The notes beneath the pieces were generated by a model. It did not search any database, was not told the origin of the DNA, and worked only from the letters and a program-made list of their open reading frames with translations. The position numbers and the translations under genes were made by a program. Below are positions 7,963-15,951 of a stretch of DNA of 41,371 nt, in pieces. The DNA comes from Microvirga sp. (GTDB lineage Bacteria; Pseudomonadota; Alphaproteobacteria; Rhizobiales; Beijerinckiaceae), in contig NZ_JACXAB010000035.1 of the NCBI RefSeq assembly GCF_014699075.1, forward strand, positions 1 through 41,371, given 5' to 3'. How positions within the stretch are numbered: the stretch's first letter is position 1; every line of letters begins with the position of its first letter.

Positions 7963-8757
7963 GTGACGGAAAAGCTCTCTCGCCGTGATCTCCTCAAAGT
8001 GGCTGGCGTTGCTGGTGTGGCAGCAACCGTTCCAGAGACGGCAGCCGCCGAGGTGAAACATCAACAGGTTGTCCAAGCAGCCGCTCCTCAGGAAGTCTTG
8101 ACGCGCCCGTCACAGCAGAGCCCGTCGACAGAACAAGGGATGCTCTTCTTCTTCAATGACGAGGAAGCCCGGTTTATTGAGGCCGCTGTGGAGCGCCTTA
8201 TTCCCGCCGATCAGGAGTGGCCCGGAGCCGCATGGGCAGGAGTTCTCAACTTCATTGACCGCCAGCTCGCCGCAGCTTACGGCGCCGGAGCGCGGATGTA
8301 TCTGAAAGGGCCGTGGGTTCCGGACGCTCCGCCACAGCAGGGTTATCAACTGCGCTATACACCGGCTCAGCTTTATAGGATCGGGATTGCGGAAACCCGG
8401 GCCCATGTCACCGCCAGGTACGGCAGGCGCGAGTTCTGGGACCTTACGGCCCCCGTGATGGATGAGGTGCTCTCTGGACTTGAGAGCGGTGCCATTGAAC
8501 TCCCTTCACTCCCGGCCCCTGTGTTCTTCGAAACCCTGCTCGCCAACACCGTCGAAGGCTACTTCGCCGATCCCGTTTACGGCGGCAACCGCGACATGGT
8601 GGGCTGGCGGATGGTTGGATTTCCCGGAGCTTACGCACAGTACGTCGACTTGGTCGAACTCTACAACCTTCCGTACACGCGCCCACCGATCAGTATTGGC
8701 GAGGCCGGAGCCCGGCAGGCCTACCTCGAGGGCCATACGCATCGTGCTCAGAAGTAG
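7963..8757 (+). CDS. Gluconate 2-dehydrogenase subunit 3-like protein, Tat exported, operon gene 3
   Basis: 264 residues from a GTG start. The N terminus carries a twin-arginine signal (SRRDLLK at 6-12, then a VAGVAGVAATV core and an AAA cleavage region). The mature part starts with FFNDEEARFIEAAVERLIPAD and contains WPGAAWAGVLNFIDRQLA, both hallmarks of the small subunit of membrane-bound FAD sugar and alcohol dehydrogenases (gluconate_2-dh3 family). In the studied complexes this subunit escorts the flavoprotein through the Tat pathway, since the large subunit has no signal of its own. That fits here: the GMC protein encoded 9 nt downstream lacks a signal peptide. It may remain bound to the catalytic subunit in the periplasm. 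Confidence 0.92.
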   Translation: MTEKLSRRDLLKVAGVAGVAATVPETAAAEVKHQQVVQAAAPQEVLTRPSQQSPSTEQGMLFFFNDEEARFIEAAVERLIPADQEWPGAAWAGVLNFIDRQLAAAYGAGARMYLKGPWVPDAPPQQGYQLRYTPAQLYRIGIAETRAHVTARYGRREFWDLTAPVMDEVLSGLESGAIELPSLPAPVFFETLLANTVEGYFADPVYGGNRDMVGWRMVGFPGAYAQYVDLVELYNLPYTRPPISIGEAGARQAYLEGHTHRAQK

Positions 8758-8766
8758 GAGCAGAAC

Positions 8767-10536
8767 ATGGCAGTGCAGATGAAGCCAGTGGATGTAGCGC
8801 TCGTTGGGGGTGGTCTGACCGCCGCTATTCTGGGGAAGGAACTAGCCGAGGCAGGTCAGACGGTCGTTGCGCTCGAACGCGGCGGGATGCGCCAGACGAT
8901 CCCGGATTTTCAGTCTCCGACGATGCATGACGAGCTGAAATTCGATGTCCGCCACGCCTATGCCCAGGATGTCAGCGTTCAGACGCTCACCTTCCGCAAT
9001 TTCGTCGGCCAGCAGGCCCTGCCCATGCGCCAGCTCGGCTCCTTCCTGCCCGCGGAAGGTGTTGGTGGAGGAGCCGTTCACTGGAACGGCCAAACATGGC
9101 GGTTTCAGCCCGAATGGTTCGTCCTCAAGAGCTGGGTGGAGGAGCGCTACGGGCGCGGTTTCCTCGACGAGGATGTCTCCATCCAGGACTGGGGCATCTC
9201 GTACGAAGAACTTGAGCCTTACTACACCTTTTTCGAGAAGGTGATGGGGATCAGTGGAGCGCCGGGCAATATCAACGGTCGGATTCAGGTTGGCGGCAAC
9301 CCCTTCGAGGGGCCGCGCAGCGAGTCTTATCCCAACCCGCCGATGAAGCAATCCCATTCCGGCTACCTCTTCGGGCAGACCGCCGGGCAATTGGGTTATC
9401 ATCCGTTCCCTGTACCGTCGGCGAACGTGACGCGGCACTATACCAACCCATTCGGGGCGGAGATCAAGCCGTGTATGTACTGCGGCTTCTGTGATCCCTT
9501 CGGCTGCGAGCATTTTGCCAAGGCAAGTCCCCAGGTGTGTATCCTTCCGTTTGCACTCGCCAACAAGAATTTCGAGATGCGCACTCATTCGTATGTTCTA
9601 CGCGTGGAATGGGACCGCAAGGCAAAGGTCGCTACGGGGGTGACCTACGTGGACGCCCAGGGGCGAGAAACCTTTCAGCCAGCGAACATGGTCGTGCTCT
9701 GCGCGTTCGCACACCATAACCCGATCCTGATGCTGCAATCTGGAATCGGGCAGCCGTATGACCCGGTGACCCGAACAGGGACGATCGGACGCAACTACAC
9801 CTATCAGACGATGACGGGCGCCGAGGTCTTTTACGACGGAGAACATCACATCAACCCGTTCATGGCCGCAGGAGCACTTGGAACTGCCATAGATGACTTC
9901 AACAACGGAAGCTTCGATCACTCGGGCTTAGGCTTCATCGGCGGGGGCTACATTGCGGCTTACCAGACGACTGGACGACCCATCTACTACCATCCGGTGC
10001 CCGAAGGAACGCCCCGCTGGGGCCTCGGGTGGAAGCAGGCTGTCCGACGGCACTACAACAGCACGGTCAGCCTTTCCTTCCATGGCTCCTCAATACCCCA
10101 TCCTAACAACTATGTCGGCCTTGACCCGACTTATACGGACGCATTTGGCCAGCGGCTCGGGATGCTCACCTACGACTTCCCGTACAATGACCGTCTGATG
10201 GCCCGCTACATCACCGAGAAGATGGCGGGCATCGCACAGGCAATGGGTGGCAAACGGATGAGCGTTGGCTGGCTCGACGACCACTACAGCATCGTTCCCT
10301 ATCAGACGACGCACAACACAGGCGGTGCGATCATGGGTGCGGACCCGAAAACCAGTGTCGTGAACCGGTACCTGCAATCCTGGGATTTGCACAATCTCTG
10401 GGTCATGGGCTCGTCTGTCTTCCCCCAAAATGCAGGCTACAACCCAACCGACACGGTCGGCGCCCTCGCCTACTGGGCAGCGGACGCCATGATCAAGCAG
10501 TACTTGAAGAATCCGGGCCCCTTGGTGCAGTCATGA
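8767..10536 (+). CDS. GMC-family FAD dehydrogenase, catalytic subunit, operon gene 4
   Basis: 589 residues. The FAD Rossmann motif is at 8-39 (VDVALVGGGLTAA, acidic end ALERG). The C-terminal GMC domain contains THNTGGAIMGADP with the expected active-site His and PQNAGYNPTDTVGALAYWAA with the partner Asn. A cysteine cluster at C236, C239, C242 and C247 (CMYCGFCDPFGC) lies where FAD-glucose and fructose dehydrogenases bind a 3Fe-4S cluster, though spacing differs. It resembles the gluconate 2-dehydrogenase alpha group; substrate (a sugar, sugar acid or alcohol) cannot be read from sequence. It has no signal peptide, so export with the Tat-bearing subunit 3 is expected. Electrons should pass to the operon's c cytochromes. 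Its stop overlaps the next start (ATGA). Confidence 0.95.
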   Translation: MAVQMKPVDVALVGGGLTAAILGKELAEAGQTVVALERGGMRQTIPDFQSPTMHDELKFDVRHAYAQDVSVQTLTFRNFVGQQALPMRQLGSFLPAEGVGGGAVHWNGQTWRFQPEWFVLKSWVEERYGRGFLDEDVSIQDWGISYEELEPYYTFFEKVMGISGAPGNINGRIQVGGNPFEGPRSESYPNPPMKQSHSGYLFGQTAGQLGYHPFPVPSANVTRHYTNPFGAEIKPCMYCGFCDPFGCEHFAKASPQVCILPFALANKNFEMRTHSYVLRVEWDRKAKVATGVTYVDAQGRETFQPANMVVLCAFAHHNPILMLQSGIGQPYDPVTRTGTIGRNYTYQTMTGAEVFYDGEHHINPFMAAGALGTAIDDFNNGSFDHSGLGFIGGGYIAAYQTTGRPIYYHPVPEGTPRWGLGWKQAVRRHYNSTVSLSFHGSSIPHPNNYVGLDPTYTDAFGQRLGMLTYDFPYNDRLMARYITEKMAGIAQAMGGKRMSVGWLDDHYSIVPYQTTHNTGGAIMGADPKTSVVNRYLQSWDLHNLWVMGSSVFPQNAGYNPTDTVGALAYWAADAMIKQYLKNPGPLVQS

Positions 10537-11540
10537 TCCGCGCAGTTCCACTCGGCATTGCAGTCGTTGCAGCCGCGACACTCACCTCTGCCGCCCTTCC
10601 ACAATCCATGCTCGGCCTTGACAACCGGCGCGAGCCGACCCGGGATGCGGACCCGAACCGTGGCAGGTTCATCACCATCGGAGGCATGTTCGCGGATCAA
10701 CGAATCGGGTGCGTCCAGTGCCATGGGATCGACGGCGCCGGCAACTCAAGTGGGGCGTTCCCGCGTCTGACGGACCAAGCGGGCTGGTATCTCTATAAAA
10801 CCTTGCAGGATTACGCATCCGGCCTGCGCCCGAGCGACATTATGGGACCAATTGCCCAGACTTTGACGCCGCAGCAGATGGAAGACGTGGCAGCCTACTA
10901 CGCCAGCATCAAAAATGCTCCTTATCCTGCGGAGCCACAGGTTGACGTGCAAGTCCGGCAGATTGGTGGAGCAATCGCCGCGATAGGCATTCCCTCGCAA
11001 GGCGTGCCGGCCTGCGATGGCTGCCACGGCCCTAACGGGGTCGGCCAAGCACCGCTCTATCCATATATTGCCGGTCAGTACGCTCCATACCTAGAGCATC
11101 AGTTGATGCTCTGGAAGCAGGGGCGGCGAGACGGGGATCCGATGAACATCATGGAGCTGATCGCCAAAGCGATGACGGAGGAGCAAATTCGTGCAGTTGC
11201 GCTCTACTACGCCTCAGTGCAGCCAAGAGATGTAATCCCGCAGGACGTCCGATACGCACCGGAGCAGTCAAGGCGGCAGGTGGACCAGGGCATCCCGAGG
11301 ATCGGTCAAAACCCGACGGACGTGGGTGCCGTGGAGAGTCCGGAGCCGGGCCGCGGTTCCGTTGTGGTGCCTGGAATTGAGCCCGCCCGTCCGCCGGTCC
11401 CTTCCGCGGAGCTGCCCCTCGGCCTTCCGCGGCGTCCACTGCCTCCGAACGTCCTTCCCCCCTATCTCGCACCACCCGTTGATGAGAGGCCGCGTGGGAC
11501 CACCACCACAACAGGCGCCCCCGTTGGGAACCAGCAGTAG
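10533..11540 (+). CDS. Periplasmic di-haem cytochrome c with Pro-rich tail, operon gene 5
   Basis: 335 residues. Signal peptide at about 1-24, then two c-type domains with CVQCH (C60, C63, H64) and CDGCH (C161, C164, H165). The order of motifs matches gene 1 of the operon: GAFPRLTDQ, LYKTLQDYASG, SDIMGPIA, YPYIAGQYAPYLEHQL, DPMNIMELIAKAMTEEQIRAV. After about residue 235 it differs: an 95-residue Pro/Arg/Gly-rich extension ending in a Thr run, absent from gene 1. The tail may tether the cytochrome to a partner or the envelope. Likely electron carrier between the GMC flavoprotein and CuA. ATGA overlap with the GMC gene indicates translational coupling. Confidence 0.92.
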   Translation: MIRAVPLGIAVVAAATLTSAALPQSMLGLDNRREPTRDADPNRGRFITIGGMFADQRIGCVQCHGIDGAGNSSGAFPRLTDQAGWYLYKTLQDYASGLRPSDIMGPIAQTLTPQQMEDVAAYYASIKNAPYPAEPQVDVQVRQIGGAIAAIGIPSQGVPACDGCHGPNGVGQAPLYPYIAGQYAPYLEHQLMLWKQGRRDGDPMNIMELIAKAMTEEQIRAVALYYASVQPRDVIPQDVRYAPEQSRRQVDQGIPRIGQNPTDVGAVESPEPGRGSVVVPGIEPARPPVPSAELPLGLPRRPLPPNVLPPYLAPPVDERPRGTTTTTGAPVGNQQ

Positions 11541-11547
11541 GAGCTCG

Positions 11548-11946
11548 ATGATGCGCTTGTTGCTGCAGGATTTGGAAAAGAGGAGCTGTTCGCTTGGGAT
11601 AGCAATTCTACTCATGCTCAGTGCTTGCAGTGACAACATGGGCCCTGTCGAGCAGCGCGTCGTTGGAGGTGACGTGGAGCGTGGACGGAGGATCATTGCT
11701 GCGATCGAATGCGGTGCCTGCCACACTATCCCCGGCATTCAGGGCGCTCATGGAATCGTTGGCCCGCCGCTGACGGATTTCGCAGAGCGCAAGTTTATCG
11801 GCGGCGTTGTTCCCAACGAGCCGACTATCCTCGTGCGCTGGGTCCAGGACGCCCCCTCTGTTGCCCCCCACACGGGCATGCCGGATCTCGGCCTGTCCGA
11901 CGACGAGGCCCGCCACGTGGCAGCCTACCTCTATACGTTGCGGTGA
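11548..11946 (+). CDS. Lipoprotein mono-haem cytochrome c, operon gene 6
   Basis: 132 residues from ATG 11548 (or ATG 11551), with GGAG 4-5 nt upstream that overlaps the previous stop. A lipobox LMLSAC places the acylated Cys at residue 27. One haem-c site CGACH (C55, C58, H59) is followed by GPPLTDF, TGMPDLGLSDDEARHVAAYLYTL, a typical class I cytochrome c end with an axial Met. The predicted product is anchored to the membrane by lipid, facing the periplasm, well placed to pass electrons to subunit II of the oxidase. Its stop TGA overlaps the ATG of the subunit II gene. A longer in-frame ORF begins at 11326 but runs over the previous gene and is rejected. Confidence 0.92.
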   Translation: MMRLLLQDLEKRSCSLGIAILLMLSACSDNMGPVEQRVVGGDVERGRRIIAAIECGACHTIPGIQGAHGIVGPPLTDFAERKFIGGVVPNEPTILVRWVQDAPSVAPHTGMPDLGLSDDEARHVAAYLYTLR

Positions 11947-12989
11947 TGGACATGAGATGCCGTCGATACTCGATCGCATTCCTCTCATGCCTGGTTCCCG
12001 GCGTTTTCTGCGCGACGGGAGCGTCAGCCCAACCTGTCGGGATCGTTGATAGGGCGCTGATGTGGATCCAATCCACGATGGTGACCTACGGGCCTCACGC
12101 CGGAGTCATCGAAACCCTGAGTTGGGTGATGTTCACCGGTGCGCTTTTGATTTTCTTGCTCGTCATGGTGCTCGCCACTCTCGCCATATTCGCCCCCGAT
12201 AGGATGCGGGGCTGGATGACAGGTCGGAATTTTATCATCGGTCTCGGCATTGTTTTCCCGGTCGTGACGTTGACGGCGCTGCTCGTCTGGGGGTTGACGA
12301 TATCCCGCACCCTCGTGACAGTCGAAAATCCGGCCCTGCGCATTGAGGTCATCGGCGAAAGGTGGTGGTGGCGGGTCCATTATGTGGATGCCGAGGGGCA
12401 GATCCGTCTCGTCAGCGCCAACGAGATCAAGATTCCAACAGGTCGTCCCATCGAGTTCGTCCTCAAAACCCAGGATGTGATCCACTCCTTCTGGGTGCCC
12501 AGCCTTGCCGGCAAGCTCGACATGATACCGGGGCGCGTGAACGTTACCCGCTTTTCCGCCGAGCGCCCTGGCATCTACCGGGGGCAATGCGCGGAGTACT
12601 GCGGTGCGCAACACGCATTGATGGCCTTTTATGTCGTCGCGCTGACGCCGGACGAATTCGAAACATGGTACGCTCGGGAAGCAACACCTCCCGCTGAACC
12701 AGTCATTCCGCTCCTTGTGCGCGGCAAGGTGCTCTTCCGCGAGAACGGCTGCGGCGCCTGCCACACCGTCCGGGGAACATCAGCCGGTGGGCTGATTGGC
12801 CCTGATTTGACTTATGTGGGCGCACGCCTCTCGATCGCAGCCGGAACCTATCCCACCAACGTCGGGACACTCGCCGGCTGGATCTCGTCGGCCCAGCACC
12901 TGAAGCCGGACAACCTCATGCCTTCCTTCGGCAATCTGCAAGGCGAGGAGCTGCGTGCCATCGCCGCCTATCTGGAGAGCCTCAAGTGA
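11946..12989 (+). CDS. coxB: caa3-type oxidase subunit II with fused cytochrome c, operon gene 7
   Basis: 347 residues. A signal-like first helix ends GASAQPVG, then two membrane helices (about 55-115). The periplasmic cupredoxin domain has RWWWRVHYVD, the first CuA ligand H180 in VIHSFWVPSL, and the CuA loop C215-x-E217-x-C219-x3-H223-x2-M226. A cytochrome c domain is fused at the C terminus: CGACH (C269, C272, H273), GPDLTYVGARLSI and NLMPSFG with the axial Met. This is subunit IIc of a caa3-type oxidase, as in Thermus, Bacillus and Bradyrhizobium CoxM. It accepts electrons from the operon's cytochromes and passes them to subunit I. Its start overlaps the previous stop and its stop overlaps the next GTG. 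Confidence 0.96.
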   Translation: MDMRCRRYSIAFLSCLVPGVFCATGASAQPVGIVDRALMWIQSTMVTYGPHAGVIETLSWVMFTGALLIFLLVMVLATLAIFAPDRMRGWMTGRNFIIGLGIVFPVVTLTALLVWGLTISRTLVTVENPALRIEVIGERWWWRVHYVDAEGQIRLVSANEIKIPTGRPIEFVLKTQDVIHSFWVPSLAGKLDMIPGRVNVTRFSAERPGIYRGQCAEYCGAQHALMAFYVVALTPDEFETWYAREATPPAEPVIPLLVRGKVLFRENGCGACHTVRGTSAGGLIGPDLTYVGARLSIAAGTYPTNVGTLAGWISSAQHLKPDNLMPSFGNLQGEELRAIAAYLESLK

Positions 12990-15568
12990 GCGACGCAACC
13001 TTCCAAGGCGGAATAGCGGATACGCGCGCTCGGCAGGAAAGCAGGGCGGTCCGGATGCCCAATCCAGCCCCACGCCCGGAAGGCGAGCTTGAGGAGCTCA
13101 AGCGGATCTGGGAGCCGCCGAAGGGCATCCATTTTCTTTCCGCCGTGAACAACAACTATGTTGGCGTCTGGTATGTCGGCACCGCGTTCCTGTTCTTCGT
13201 TCTGGCGGGCGCCTTGGCCCTGATCATGCGCACGCAACTGGCGCAGCCGGAGCTCCGACTCATCGGGCACGAGCTGTACAACCAGCTCTTCACCATGCAC
13301 GGCACGATTATGATGTTCCTCTTCGCCGTGCCGGTTGTGGAGGCTCTGAGTGTCTTTCTCCTGCCCAACATGCAGGCTGCCCGCGACCTCCCGTTTCCGC
13401 GGCTCTCGGCCTATGCCTTCTGGGCCTATTTCTTCGGCGGGCTCGCCTTCTTCTGCAGCCTCTTCTTCGGTCTTGCGCCAAACGGCGGCTGGTTCATGTA
13501 CCCCCCGCTTACGAGCTACATCTACTCGCCAGGGATCAATGCCGATTTCTGGCTCCTGGGCATCGGCTTCATCGAAATCTCGGCCATTGCAGGCGCGATC
13601 GAGATCATCGTCGGTGTCTTGAAAACCCGGGCCCCGGGCCAGAGCCTCGACAAGCTGCCGGTCTATTCCTGGGCGATGCTGGTCTTCGCCCTGATGGTGA
13701 TCGTGGCCTTTCCGGCAATCATCGCGGCAACGCTGCTCCTAGAACTCGAGCGCGCCTTCCACTGGCCCTTCTTCATCGCTGAGAAGGGCGGTGACCCGCT
13801 GCTGTGGCAGCACCTGTTCTGGTTTTTCGGTCACCCGGAGGTTTATGTCATCTTCCTTCCCGCCGCAGGCATGGTTTCGATGATCGTGCCAGCCATGGCG
13901 CAGACGCCTCTCGTTGGCTACCGTTTGGTCGTGCTTGCCGTGATCGGAACGGGCTTTCTCAGTTTCGGCCTCTGGGTTCACCACATGTTTACGACCGGGC
14001 TGCCGCAGCTTTCCCTGAGCTTCTTCTCCGCTGCGAGCATGGCGGTCTCTATTCCAAGCGGAATTCAGGTCTTCGCCTGGATCGCAACCATCGCGTCCGG
14101 CAAGGTGCAGAACAAGACGCCAACCTATTTCATCCTTGGTTTCTTGTTCATCTTTGTTATCGGCGGCCTGACAGGTGTGATGGTGGCGATGGTGCCGTTC
14201 GACTGGCAGGCGCACGACACCTACTTCATCGTCGCGCATTTCCATTACGTTCTGATCGGCGGGATGGTGTTCCCCATGTTCGCCGCTTTCTACTACTGGG
14301 CCCCCACCGCCTCACAGCGCCCTTTGTCCGAGACGCTTGGTAAATGGGCGTTCTGGCTCATTTTCATCGGCGTGAACGTGACCTTCTTCACCATGCACAT
14401 CACAGGCCTGATGGGCATGCCTCGGCGCACCTATACCTATATCGCGGAAATGGGGTGGGGGCCGTTCAACCTGATCTCGACGTTTGGCGCCTACACGATC
14501 GGCGCAGGCGTGCTGGTTTTCCTCATCGATCTGGCGAAGAACTTCCGGCCCTACCAAGGCGATCTGGGCAATCTCTGGAACGCCGGCACGCTGGAATGGC
14601 TTCCGAGCGGGAATTATCAGACGCGCTCCATTCCCGTCATCACCAGCCGCGAACCGCTGTGGGACCAGCCCAACCTGTCTGATGATGTCGAAGCCGGTCG
14701 GTATTACCTGCCTGGCGCACAGACCGGTGGGCGCGAAACTATCGTCACCAGCCCCATCGATGCAAGGCCGCAGTATGTGCTGCAGATCCCAGGACCGAGC
14801 TGGCGCACAGTCTTTGCAGCCTTCTTCACGGCAGCATTTTTCATTGGGCTGACGATCAAGCTTTACACGCCTGCCTTTGTCTGTGGCGTCCTTGCGGTCG
14901 TCTTTGTCATCTGGTGGCTGTGGGACAGCGATCCAGGCCCTGCTGAAGTCGGTGAGATCGAGATTGGAGGTGGACTGAAGCTCCCCACCTATACCACGGG
15001 GCCGATGAACCATTCCTGGTGGGCGATGATCATCCTGATGATCGTGGCAGGCATGGTCTTTGGGTGCATCGTTTTTTCGTATTTCTTCCTCTGGACGATC
15101 AGCCCACGCACCTGGCCTTTGTCGGCAGCAGCGCTACCCGCGATATGGTGGCCGATTGGAGCCGCGGCACTATTCGTTGCAAGCAGCCTTCTCGTCTGGC
15201 TCGCAGGGAGAAAACTATCCCTGGTGCCAGAGCGGAGTGCCTGGCCGACCCGCATCGCTCTCGTTCTGGCCGTTCCATTGTTCATTGGGGGTATTGCGCT
15301 CGAGGTCCTCGGGCAGCTGGAGACGGGCCTGCGTCCCTCAGAGTCCGGTTATGGTGCAGTCGTCTACACTCTGGCTTCCTACCAAGGCTTTCTCGTCGCA
15401 GTCCTGGCGATCATGGGGCTCTACACTGTCGTCCGATCCTTAGCCGGCTGTTTGAACCGTGTACGGCGATCGACTTTCGACAACACACAGCTGTTCTGGC
15501 ACTACGGTGTTGCGCAGGGCCTCGTCGCGCTTCTCATCATCCACGCCTTCCCGCGGCTGCTGGGGTAA
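12986..15568 (+). CDS. coxA: Cytochrome c oxidase subunit I fused to subunit III, operon gene 8
   Basis: 860 residues, GTG start overlapping the subunit II stop (GTGA). Residues about 60-560 are subunit I: haem a ligand in MHGTIMMFLF, Asp-containing ARDLPFPRL (D-channel entrance), GHPEVYVIFLP with the CuB His, the D-channel Glu and the cross-linked Tyr, HHMFTTGLP (CuB His pair), and HFHYVLIGG (haem a3 and a ligands). The K-channel segment reads IPSGIQVFAW, with Gln where most A-type enzymes have Lys. From about residue 670 a subunit III-like part follows (MNHSWWAMI start, five helices). A fused I/III with a separate IIc resembles the Thermus caa3 layout. It reduces O2 and probably pumps protons. 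No separate subunit III gene is present. Confidence 0.95.
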   Translation: MSDATFQGGIADTRARQESRAVRMPNPAPRPEGELEELKRIWEPPKGIHFLSAVNNNYVGVWYVGTAFLFFVLAGALALIMRTQLAQPELRLIGHELYNQLFTMHGTIMMFLFAVPVVEALSVFLLPNMQAARDLPFPRLSAYAFWAYFFGGLAFFCSLFFGLAPNGGWFMYPPLTSYIYSPGINADFWLLGIGFIEISAIAGAIEIIVGVLKTRAPGQSLDKLPVYSWAMLVFALMVIVAFPAIIAATLLLELERAFHWPFFIAEKGGDPLLWQHLFWFFGHPEVYVIFLPAAGMVSMIVPAMAQTPLVGYRLVVLAVIGTGFLSFGLWVHHMFTTGLPQLSLSFFSAASMAVSIPSGIQVFAWIATIASGKVQNKTPTYFILGFLFIFVIGGLTGVMVAMVPFDWQAHDTYFIVAHFHYVLIGGMVFPMFAAFYYWAPTASQRPLSETLGKWAFWLIFIGVNVTFFTMHITGLMGMPRRTYTYIAEMGWGPFNLISTFGAYTIGAGVLVFLIDLAKNFRPYQGDLGNLWNAGTLEWLPSGNYQTRSIPVITSREPLWDQPNLSDDVEAGRYYLPGAQTGGRETIVTSPIDARPQYVLQIPGPSWRTVFAAFFTAAFFIGLTIKLYTPAFVCGVLAVVFVIWWLWDSDPGPAEVGEIEIGGGLKLPTYTTGPMNHSWWAMIILMIVAGMVFGCIVFSYFFLWTISPRTWPLSAAALPAIWWPIGAAALFVASSLLVWLAGRKLSLVPERSAWPTRIALVLAVPLFIGGIALEVLGQLETGLRPSESGYGAVVYTLASYQGFLVAVLAIMGLYTVVRSLAGCLNRVRRSTFDNTQLFWHYGVAQGLVALLIIHAFPRLLG

Positions 15569-15573
15569 CACTG

Positions 15574-15951
15574 ATGGGCGACACAGACTTCATCCGCAAA
15601 TCGCTGTTTATGGTCGGCGGGCTCCTCATCTGGGGCGCACATTTCGGCCTCGTGTACATCTTCAACGCGATGGCCTGCGCGCGGCATTTCGCGGGCCTGA
15701 GATACCTGGGATTCGGAGTCGTACCGCTGACGGTTAGTGTCTTGACGCTGGTCGCATTGGCCGCGACAATCGTCGTACTCTTGCTGGCTTTTTGGCGGCG
15801 CGGACCGGCCCGAGCCTTGCGGGATCAGAAGCCTGTCAACGATTTCATGCGATATACCACTATTACCGTCGCGGCTCTCTCTCTGATTGCCGTCGCGTGG
15901 AATGGTATCCCGGCGTTGGTGGTCCCGCCTTGCGGATACGCTCTACCATGA
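15574..15951 (+). CDS. Small membrane protein of the oxidase cluster, operon gene 9
   Basis: 125 residues with about four hydrophobic helices: FMVGGLLIWGAHFGLVYIF, LGFGVVPLTVSVLTLVAL continuing into ATIVVLLLAFW, and VAALSLIAVAWNGIPALVV. The ATG is 5 nt after the stop of the fused subunit I/III gene, and the stop overlaps the ctaG start (ATGA), so it is translated with the oxidase. Short proteins of this kind sit between caa3 oxidase and ctaG genes in other Alphaproteobacteria; a subunit IV-like or assembly role is inference. The longer frame beginning at 15019 lies within subunit I/III and is not used. Confidence 0.85.
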   Translation: MGDTDFIRKSLFMVGGLLIWGAHFGLVYIFNAMACARHFAGLRYLGFGVVPLTVSVLTLVALAATIVVLLLAFWRRGPARALRDQKPVNDFMRYTTITVAALSLIAVAWNGIPALVVPPCGYALP

